Source: Sphingopyxis sp. H073 (GTDB lineage: Bacteria; Pseudomonadota; Alphaproteobacteria; Sphingomonadales; Sphingomonadaceae). From it: DNA of 64,000 bases. The translations under genes were made by a program, and so were the position numbers. The notes beneath the pieces were generated by a model. It did not search any database and was not told where the DNA came from. It worked only from the letters and a program-made list of their open reading frames with translations. Where the stretch lies: contig NZ_LNSG01000010.1 of assembly GCF_001468395.1 (NCBI RefSeq), forward strand, positions 62,001-126,000, read 5' to 3'. Below are positions 17,600 to 23,224 of this stretch, piece after piece. Each line of letters starts with the position of its first letter. The stretch's first letter is position 1.

Positions 17600-18355
17600 T
17601 CAGAGCGGGCGCCACCAGTCATAGACATCCGAAAAGCCGATGACGCCGTCGAACAGGGCGCAGAGGATCAGCATTTGCCGACAAGGCACTGAATAGCGCT
17701 CGCGCGCGATCTTGAGATGACGGACCACGGTCTCTTCGCTGATGCCGAGGATGCTGGCGGTCTCGCCAGCAGTCTTGCCGCGGGCGGACCAGAGCACGCA
17801 TTCGCGCTGCCGCTCGGTCAGCGCCGCCCGCGGAGTATAGGAGCCTGTCCCGATGAGCTGCCGCGCCGCGGCGAGCGCCACGGCGCCGACGATCTCGGCG
17901 GCGTGGAGCATCTCGAGCGGGATCCTGGCATTGGGAGCGACGGCAAAGGAGCAGCTTCCGGTCGCTTCGCCAGGCAAGTGCCGCGGCACCGTGAAGCCGT
18001 CGCCGATTCCGCTCTCGCGGGCGACCTTCAGCAACTGCCGGTCACCGCGAGAAAGCGGGATGTAGTGATCGACATTGCGCCATTGAAAACCCGTCATGGA
18101 TTTTTCGCCGGCGCGCCGGATCGGGTCGGTGCCGCTGAGATCGAAGCCGACATAGACATTCGCCCAGGCGTCGGGATAATTATGCACGAGCATCGATGCA
18201 CCCTCGCCGCCGCCGCCGCGGCGATCGAAGGCGAGCGCGAAAAGATCAAATCCCATGCGGTCGGCGGCGTTCGACAGGGCGGCAAAGAGCCGTTCTTCCT
18301 TGTCGGCGCCTGATATGTCGTGTGCGAGTTCCTCCGTCAGATTAAAATGCTTCAC
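17600..18355 (-). CDS. LuxR-family regulator with autoinducer-binding domain (LuxR solo)
   Basis: 251-residue protein with an N-terminal autoinducer-binding domain (about residues 20-165) and a C-terminal LuxR HTH (LTERQRECVLWSARGKTAGETASILGISEETVVRHLKIA). In the ligand domain, YPDAWANVYVGFDLSGTDPI shows the conserved Trp, Tyr and Asp-Pro positions used by acyl-homoserine lactone receptors, followed by FQWRN, so signal binding is plausible. No luxI-type synthase lies in the window, making it a solo. It stands at the left margin of the island. Targets are unknown; it could sense quorum or control island genes. Confidence 0.85.
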   Translation of the reverse strand: MKHFNLTEELAHDISGADKEERLFAALSNAADRMGFDLFALAFDRRGGGGEGASMLVHNYPDAWANVYVGFDLSGTDPIRRAGEKSMTGFQWRNVDHYIPLSRGDRQLLKVARESGIGDGFTVPRHLPGEATGSCSFAVAPNARIPLEMLHAAEIVGAVALAAARQLIGTGSYTPRAALTERQRECVLWSARGKTAGETASILGISEETVVRHLKIARERYSVPCRQMLILCALFDGVIGFSDVYDWWRPL

Positions 18356-18633
18356 GTCGATTCATCGGCCGCCGACGCGTTCCCGACCCGTCCGCCCGCG
18401 ATCCGCTCCATGGCTCATCGCTCCCGTTTCCTCTCCGGGAGACAATGAAGTTGGACAAGCTGCGCGATGGTCCTCGCACTGCGGCGGGCGGGTGATACCT
18501 CAGCCTCTATACGCAATGCCGATCGCCTCTTCGGTGTAACGACAGGAAATCACCTGATAAAGCGGCTTGGTGCACCAATCGGACCCAGATTGACACCTAA
18601 TGCCTTAATACGCCGACCGCGGCGGAGCCGGCG

Positions 18634-19539
18634 TCACGCACCGGCGGCATCTGGAGTCGAAGTGGCGATCGAAACGTCATGGGCAAGCAGTCGTTCGCAG
18701 CTCGGCGCGACAAGGCCCCAGACCGCGTCGATCACGGCGGAGAATGTCACGCCTTCAAGCTCAAGGCTCGCGGCATAGGCATCCCATTGCCGCCGCTTGT
18801 CGCCGTCTTCGAACATGGCAGCCGAGAGCCCCGGCGGACGGTCAGCCGGGATCGGCGTGCCGCGTCGATCGAATGTCGCCGCAAGTGCTGCGTCGAGCGC
18901 TTGAGCATTGATGTCGCAGGCCTGCGGAATCGCCCAGAGGTCGTAGAAATCCTTCATGCGACCATTGGCGATCCCGAGCGCTACCATCGCCTGAAATTTC
19001 TCTGCGATGACGCTTGTCGGCGAATAGGTGCGGATCTCCGGATCGGGAAAGTCCAGCAGCGTCGCGAAGGAAGTCGGCGGCGCCGGATCCGAGAGGGCGT
19101 CGCCAAAGCCGAGGTCGATCGTGATCGGGATGCGCGTTCGTTCGAGAAAGGCGGTCGTTGTTAGCCGCATGCCGCCATATTCGGCTCCCTCGCGGATCGG
19201 CCGCGCGGTGAGTGCGTCGATATCGAAAGTCAGCCCGTCAGCCGCCTCGATTTTCATGATCGCGCCGAAATCCGCTATCAGCCGTTCGGCGCTTGCATCG
19301 CCGAAGGCGAGAAAGTCGGCGTCGCGGGTGACTCGATTATCGTCTTCGAGCCAGAGCGTGACGAGAAGACCGCCTTTGAGAATGAACTGGTCCCGTAGCG
19401 GCGAGAGCGACAGTCGGTAAAGCAGGCGCTCGAGCGCGAAGCGAACGAGCAGAACGTCGAAGGGCTGACGCTCCTTGCGCGCCAATTGGAGCAGCCGGTC
19501 CTTGACCGAGGCTGCCAGATTGACGGGTGCCTTAGCCAT
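18634..19539 (-). CDS. AbiEii/AbiGii-type nucleotidyltransferase toxin
   Basis: 301-residue protein. FILKGGLLVTLWLEDDNRVTRDADFL carries the nucleotidyltransferase motif I (KGG followed by the D-x-D metal pair) and VIAEKFQAMVALGIANGRMKDFYDLW carries the conserved Lys and Asp motif of AbiEii toxins, which modify RNA 3' ends in related proteins. The start (MAKAPVNL) overlaps the upstream AbiEi-type gene by eight bases, the usual order antitoxin then toxin. The pair would give abortive infection or island maintenance. Confidence 0.85.
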   Translation of the reverse strand: MAKAPVNLAASVKDRLLQLARKERQPFDVLLVRFALERLLYRLSLSPLRDQFILKGGLLVTLWLEDDNRVTRDADFLAFGDASAERLIADFGAIMKIEAADGLTFDIDALTARPIREGAEYGGMRLTTTAFLERTRIPITIDLGFGDALSDPAPPTSFATLLDFPDPEIRTYSPTSVIAEKFQAMVALGIANGRMKDFYDLWAIPQACDINAQALDAALAATFDRRGTPIPADRPPGLSAAMFEDGDKRRQWDAYAASLELEGVTFSAVIDAVWGLVAPSCERLLAHDVSIATSTPDAAGA

Positions 19540-20149
19540 TGAAGCTGAGCGCCTCGAGATAGGGCTGCATTCGCTTCCAGACCCCGCCCGCTGCCGCGGC
19601 CTCGGCGATGTCACCGGGACTCGTCTTGCGCTGGTCGAGCGCTGCGCGCAGACTCTCGACCGCAACCGAGCGATCGACGAGGCGCGGATTACGGAACAGG
19701 TCGGCCAGCGTTTTGGGAACCGAATAGATGGGAACATCGACCCCGGCGACCTTGTGATGCTCGATCCCCTGGCGTCGATATTTGTCGGCGAGGCGGACGA
19801 TCCGGACAGGCGGATAATCGATGACCGGTGCCCAGTCGCTGGGTCCTATTGCTACCCAGACCCGCCGCGGCATCTGGTCGGTGAGCCCGTGGAAAGCGAG
19901 CGCCGATACCATGGCGATAACCCCGTTCGGGATGCGCTTGGTGATTTCGGCGAGGCCTTGGTCGGTGTCGATCGGCGCGCCGTGAAGCTGATAGAGTCCT
20001 CGCGCGATACGGTCGATGTCGCCACTGTCGACCGCGCGAGCGATGGTTTCGGGTGCCACGCCTGCGGCGCGTAGCTCGCGCGCGCGCAGGATCGGATGCG
20101 CGCCAAAGAGCGCTCGAAGCGTCTCGCCTTGCGTTATCGATGTGTGCAT
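19532..20149 (-). CDS. AbiEi-type antitoxin/transcriptional repressor
   Basis: 205-residue protein with an N-terminal winged-helix region (ILRARELRAAGVAPETIARAVDSGDIDRIARGLY, the AbiEi_4 type) followed by the AbiEi C-terminal domain (ISVVSALAFHGLT-like VIAMVSALAFHGLTDQMPRRVWVAI and YSVPKTLADLFRNPRLV). Such antitoxins repress their own operon by binding inverted repeats; exactly such a repeat spans its start codon here. The end overlaps the toxin gene. Confidence 0.85.
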   Translation of the reverse strand: MHTSITQGETLRALFGAHPILRARELRAAGVAPETIARAVDSGDIDRIARGLYQLHGAPIDTDQGLAEITKRIPNGVIAMVSALAFHGLTDQMPRRVWVAIGPSDWAPVIDYPPVRIVRLADKYRRQGIEHHKVAGVDVPIYSVPKTLADLFRNPRLVDRSVAVESLRAALDQRKTSPGDIAEAAAAGGVWKRMQPYLEALSFNG

Positions 20150-20199
20150 GTGACAAAACCTCTAACTTAAATGCGATGTATCATAGGTTTTGTCACATG
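20147..20199. promoter_or_regulatory. 15-bp perfect inverted repeat at the AbiEi start (putative operator)
   Basis: catgtgacaaaacct at 20147-20161 and aggttttgtcacatg at 20185-20199 are exact inverse complements, 23 bases apart. The left arm contains the antitoxin start codon (cat at 20147-20149). The spacer is AT-rich and can hold the promoter. AbiEi antitoxins autorepress through inverted repeats, so this is very likely the operator. Confidence 0.8.
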
Positions 20200-20278
20200 T
20201 CATGCAATGATTATGGCGTTCGGAGATGGCCCCGATTCCACTATTTCCTACATTCACCGGTCATGGCATGCCGGTCAG

Positions 20279-20404
20279 ATGGATCAGGAACCGAAATGGA
20301 AATCGCGCGCGCTGGCGATCGAATTCTGGTTCGCCGCTGTTCTCGTCGGCGGCTCCTTCATTGCCGGCCTCATCGGCGCGATCCGGTCGCTATTCGGCGG
20401 GTGA
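20279..20404 (+). CDS. Possible small single-pass membrane protein
   Basis: A 41-residue frame from ATG 20279 (MDQEPKWKSRALAIEFWF) has one strong membrane segment (WFAAVLVGGSFIAGLIGAI) and a short tail RSLFGG. The ribosome site is weak. It is divergent from the AbiE pair and lies beside the SRAP gene. I cannot show that it is expressed; composition like that of a real small membrane protein is the only support. Confidence 0.35.
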   Translation: MDQEPKWKSRALAIEFWFAAVLVGGSFIAGLIGAIRSLFGG

Positions 20405-20426
20405 CGTCGCCCCGCTATCCAGCTTC

Positions 20427-21074
20427 TCAAAGGAGCGTCGGGGCATACGCGCTCGGGGGCTTGCGGCTGAACCACGGGACGTCGGTCCGCTCAACCTCCA
20501 ACCGGCTTGCCGGATATTGGGTAACGAGCTTCATTGCCTCCTCAGCCGAAGCTTGCAGCCAGGCGTCATGATCGGCGGCGTGAAGAATGACCGGCATCCG
20601 GTCGTGAATGTCGAACAGCTCCTCGGTCGCATCGACCATCACCATCGTATAGCAATCGCCCCACTCGTTGGTCGGACGCCAGAGCCCGGCGCAGGCGGCG
20701 AGCGGCTGGTCGACGACGCTTAGCCAGGTTCGCGTCATCTTGCCCTTCTCGCCTTCGGCTTCGGCGAAGGCCGTGATCGGGATCAGACAGCGCTGGGCGG
20801 GATTGGTAAACCATGTTCGCCAGAAGGTCATCAGCTTGTCGTCGCGGGCATTGTTGACGGGCTTGGGCTTGCTCGTCGGTTTCATATGCTTGAGCCGCAC
20901 CGGGAAGCCCCAGGTCATCGACTGGAGCGCGCGCGTGCCCGCGTCGTCACGGACCACAAATCCTTGTCCGCCGGGATAGACTTCGCCGGGTTGCGCATTG
21001 GTGAGCGGACGCCGCGCACCGAACGCCGAGGCCACTTCGGCGACCGAAGCCTTGAGGGTCACGAGATTGCACAT
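20427..21074 (-). CDS. SOS response-associated peptidase (SRAP, YedK/HMCES family)
   Basis: 215-residue protein. SRAP proteins form a DNA-protein crosslink with abasic sites in single-stranded DNA through Cys2. The key residues are here at the expected positions: Cys2 after the initiator Met, Asn in PVNNARDD (74/75), Glu105 in TAFAEAEG, and His157 in IHDRMPVIL. The RWGFPV-like TWGFPVRL motif is also present. It is the last gene of a four-gene unit headed by a LexA box at 22160, consistent with SOS control. The cassette lies in the mobile island. Confidence 0.9.
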   Translation of the reverse strand: MCNLVTLKASVAEVASAFGARRPLTNAQPGEVYPGGQGFVVRDDAGTRALQSMTWGFPVRLKHMKPTSKPKPVNNARDDKLMTFWRTWFTNPAQRCLIPITAFAEAEGEKGKMTRTWLSVVDQPLAACAGLWRPTNEWGDCYTMVMVDATEELFDIHDRMPVILHAADHDAWLQASAEEAMKLVTQYPASRLEVERTDVPWFSRKPPSAYAPTLL

Positions 21075-21102
21075 GGCGGCGAGTCCCCTTGGGTGGTTTC
21101 GG

Positions 21103-21615
21103 TCAGGCCGCGCCGAGCATTTCGTCGAAATTCTGCTGGATCGGCGGCATGATGCTGAAGCTATTCTTGGGGAAAGGTCGCAACATGTCCAGCGGCGGCC
21201 GCGCCCCCATCAACCAGTCGAACCAGTCCTCGGGGCGGACCACGCCGACGTGGCGATCCTTGTGCGGCGCCAGATCGTCATAGGCCGGGACGGTGAGCAC
21301 CGCGAAGCTCTCAGGCCACAGGCGGTGCGCCGGACGCCAGACCGCTGCGATGCAGAAGAAAGGCTCGTCGCTGATGAGGCTTGCGGCGTAGATCGTCTTG
21401 CCGCGCTTCACGAGGCCGAACTCATTGGCGAGCAGCAGACAGGGGCGATCAATGATCGCGGTCTCGGACTTCAGGAGCGGGATCTGGAATATATCGGCAT
21501 CGCGCGAGGGCAGCCCCCACAGCATCTCCTTCTCGCATTCGCGCTGGCCGTTCCACACCATCACGCGGTGGAGCTTGCCGATGCCGACCAGCGCGTCGTC
21601 CGTCTCGATATCCAT
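21103..21615 (-). CDS. SRAP-like paralogue lacking the catalytic cysteine
   Basis: 170-residue protein from MDIETDDALVG. MLWGLPS, AAVWRPAHRLWPESFAVLTVPA and APHKDRHVGVVRPEDWFDWL follow the core of SRAP proteins, including the His-containing strand, but residue 2 is Asp, the NAR motif is not recognisable and the acidic motif is altered. It is therefore probably catalytically dead or a divergent partner of the true SRAP gene 28 bases downstream. Start at ATG 21615; the frame continues to 21660 without a better start. Confidence 0.6.
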   Translation of the reverse strand: MDIETDDALVGIGKLHRVMVWNGQRECEKEMLWGLPSRDADIFQIPLLKSETAIIDRPCLLLANEFGLVKRGKTIYAASLISDEPFFCIAAVWRPAHRLWPESFAVLTVPAYDDLAPHKDRHVGVVRPEDWFDWLMGARPPLDMLRPFPKNSFSIMPPIQQNFDEMLGAA

Positions 21616-21626
21616 GAACTCAGTCC

Positions 21627-21956
21627 TCAGGCGCGGAAACGGCTGAGCGCGCGCTTCCATTCGCGTTCTTCGGGCATCGGCAGGGCGATGTCATCGGGGC
21701 TCGGGTCGACGAGCTCGATCCGCACCGGGCGGACGCGCTTGCCCGTCCGCGCGCCGCAGCGAACACACCAGAATTTCTGGCACGCCTTGACGAGATTGCC
21801 GTCCCACATCCTGCACTCGAAGCGCCACCAGATCCCATAGGGATTGAACGTCGCACTATGCCCGCAGCGGCAAACGGGCTTGATCGCCCGAAACCAGGCC
21901 GCGGCCTCGAAGACATGCGTGGCGCGATGCTGTCCGTCCTTTGTCCATCCGCCCAC
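21627..21956 (-). CDS. Small zinc-ribbon-like protein of the SOS cassette
   Basis: 109-residue protein from a GTG at 21956 (reading V-G-G-W-T-K-D-G-Q). It has two Cys pairs, CRCGHSATF and CVRCGARTG, about 38 residues apart, as in a zinc ribbon, and an FEAAAWFRAIKP segment. Proteins like this accompany SRAP genes in sphingomonad plasmids and islands as I recall; function unknown. It lies one base from the DUF6771-like gene and 11 bases before the SRAP-like gene, in the same unit. Confidence 0.6.
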   Translation of the reverse strand: MGGWTKDGQHRATHVFEAAAWFRAIKPVCRCGHSATFNPYGIWWRFECRMWDGNLVKACQKFWCVRCGARTGKRVRPVRIELVDPSPDDIALPMPEEREWKRALSRFRA

Positions 21957-21957
21957 G

Positions 21958-22149
21958 TCACAGGGAGAGTCCAAGCTGGTCGGGGCTTGCGGGCTCCGCG
22001 CCGGCACGGACGCTCTCGACGATCGCACGGGCGAGTTCGAACGCGGCCTCGACACGGATGTGATTCGTCGGCGCGGTGATACCCACGCGCGCCCAGCCAG
22101 GGGCGGAAAGGATGGTCTCTGCGACTCGGGCAGTATCGATATTGTCCAT
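21958..22149 (-). CDS. DUF6771-like small protein, first gene of the SOS cassette
   Basis: 63-residue protein: MDNIDTARVAETILSAPGWA, then VGITAPTNHIRVEAAFELARAIVE. This AxAILxAPAWARVGITA-type pattern is a small family found in sphingomonads (DUF6771, from memory). Function unknown; it reads as an all-helical protein. Its ATG at 22149 lies 10 bases below the LexA box, so it is the first gene controlled by it. Confidence 0.6.
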   Translation of the reverse strand: MDNIDTARVAETILSAPGWARVGITAPTNHIRVEAAFELARAIVESVRAGAEPASPDQLGLSL

Positions 22150-22159
22150 GCCCTAATGA

Positions 22160-22174
22160 GAACATAGAGAGAAC
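22160..22174 (-). promoter_or_regulatory. LexA (SOS) box
   Basis: On the minus strand this reads GTTC-tctctat-GTTC, an exact match to the alphaproteobacterial LexA consensus GTTC-N7-GTTC. It lies 10 bases upstream of the DUF6771-like start codon and precedes the four-gene SRAP unit (22149 down to 20427). The match of all eight fixed bases plus the SOS-linked gene content makes LexA control very likely. Confidence 0.85.
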
Positions 22175-22383
22175 AATTTGGCAAGTGGGTGACCGGGACA
22201 GCGCGGGCGGCCTGCGTGGTCAGCGGGCGCTTGCTGCCGCTGCCGCCCGTCGCCGCCCGGTCCGGGGCGCGCGGCCGCCACCGGCAACGCCAGAAACCGG
22301 CGAGGAAGAGATGGCCCGCCCCTGGGCGGCGGACCGCGCGCGGCGAGAGAGGCTCGCCGCCGGTCGCCCCAGGAGAAAGTACC

Positions 22384-22785
22384 ATGAAACTCTTGACCCC
22401 CGCGCTCGAGGCGCAGCTTCGCGCCAATCTGGCCACCCGGATCGACACGCTTTCGCGCGGCGAACGCGAGCCGGACCCCAAACCGGTCGTCCGCCTGTTC
22501 AGCCCCGTCGGCGCGGCGACCTGGCTCGCGACCGAGATCGATGCGGACGGTATTTTCTTCGGCCTCGCCGATCTCGGCTTCGGCTGCCCCGAACTCGGCA
22601 GCTTCGCGCTGTCCGAACTCGAGTCCGTCCGCCTTCCGTTCGGCCTCACGATCGAACGCGACCTCCACTTCACGGCAAGCCACCCGCTATCGGCTTATGC
22701 CGAAGCGGCGCGGCGAGCGGGGTCGATCGTGTTGGGGGAGCAAAGGCTCCGGCGCGCGGTCGAACGACTTTCGGGGCGCGGCTGA
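22384..22785 (+). CDS. DUF2958 domain protein
   Basis: 133-residue protein: MKLLTPALEAQLRANLATRI, PVVRLFSPVGAATWLATEID, FGLADLGFGCPELGSFALSELESVRLPFGLTIERDLHF. This is the DUF2958 pattern common on plasmids and ICEs beside antirestriction and transfer genes; function unknown. ATG at 22384 after aggagaaagtacc. The 200 bp upstream are GC-rich and hold no gene I can support. It marks conjugative-element ancestry of this part of the island. Confidence 0.75.
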   Translation: MKLLTPALEAQLRANLATRIDTLSRGEREPDPKPVVRLFSPVGAATWLATEIDADGIFFGLADLGFGCPELGSFALSELESVRLPFGLTIERDLHFTASHPLSAYAEAARRAGSIVLGEQRLRRAVERLSGRG

Positions 22786-22805
22786 CGCGCCTGGCCGCCT
22801 GCCGG

Positions 22806-22927
22806 GACCGCCACACCCGGCAGCCGCCGACGTGGCCGAGCGCTGCCGCACGGTCACGGTCGCCGATGCGGACTGTGAAGCGGCCTGGGACGCCAGGCGC
22901 CGCCATTTCTTTGGACAGAAGGACTAG
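22806..22927 (+). pseudogene. Remnant of a conjugal transfer TrbK-like gene (3' end)
   Basis: One frame ends V-A-E-R-C-R-T-V-T-V-A-D-A-D-C-E-A-A-W-D and then ARRRHFFGQKD-stop at 22927. This resembles the end of the small TrbK-alt proteins that precede trbL in sphingomonad ICEs, including the Cys pair. No N-terminal part or start is present. It sits four bases before the TrbL fragment, the order expected in a trb operon. Confidence 0.5.
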
Positions 22928-22931
22928 CCCG

Positions 22932-23090
22932 ATGGAAGACACCGGCGTTATCGACCAGTTTCTGGCGGTCTTCTCGACTTATATCGACAGCGGCTTCGGG
23001 CTGCTCGGGGGCGAAGTCGGCTTTCTCTCCTCGACCCTCATCGTCATCGACGTGACGATTGCCGCGCTGTTCTGGGCGTGGCTCCAGATG
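22932..23090 (+). pseudogene. Truncated trbL (conjugal transfer membrane protein), 5' fragment
   Basis: From ATG 22932 the first ~50 residues (MEDTGVIDQFLAVFSTYIDS, GFGLLGGEVGFLSSTLIVIDVTIAALFWAWLQ) match the N terminus of P-type transfer protein TrbL/VirB6-like. After that the frame becomes nonhomologous (Arg-rich) and runs into the TonB receptor's 3' side. A normal TrbL is over 400 residues, so this is a fragment, left when the transfer module was deleted. Confidence 0.7.
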
Positions 23091-23150
23091 ACTTGCCTCT
23101 TTCCGTCGCAGATGCCCCCGTTTGGTGCCTTGGGCCTGGCGCATGGAAAC

Positions 23151-23187
23151 CGGCGTCGGAGAAGGTTCCCCCGTCTCTCCGACGCCG
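23151..23187. terminator. Stem-loop downstream of the TonB receptor gene
   Basis: A 12-bp perfect stem (cggcgtcggaga 23151-23162 with tctccgacgccg 23176-23187) with a 13-base loop lies 38 bases beyond the receptor stop. No strong U-tract follows in either direction, so it may be a weak terminator or an mRNA-stabilising hairpin. Confidence 0.45.
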
Positions 23188-23224
23188 CGATTTCTATGCG
23201 AGTTAGATTGGAACCGCTAAATCG

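Noticed and set aside
22185..22383. A CDS on the plus strand from 22185 upstream of the DUF2958 gene
   Set aside because: The long frame is Arg/Pro-rich and has no homology until the trbL fragment; it is an artefact of high GC.
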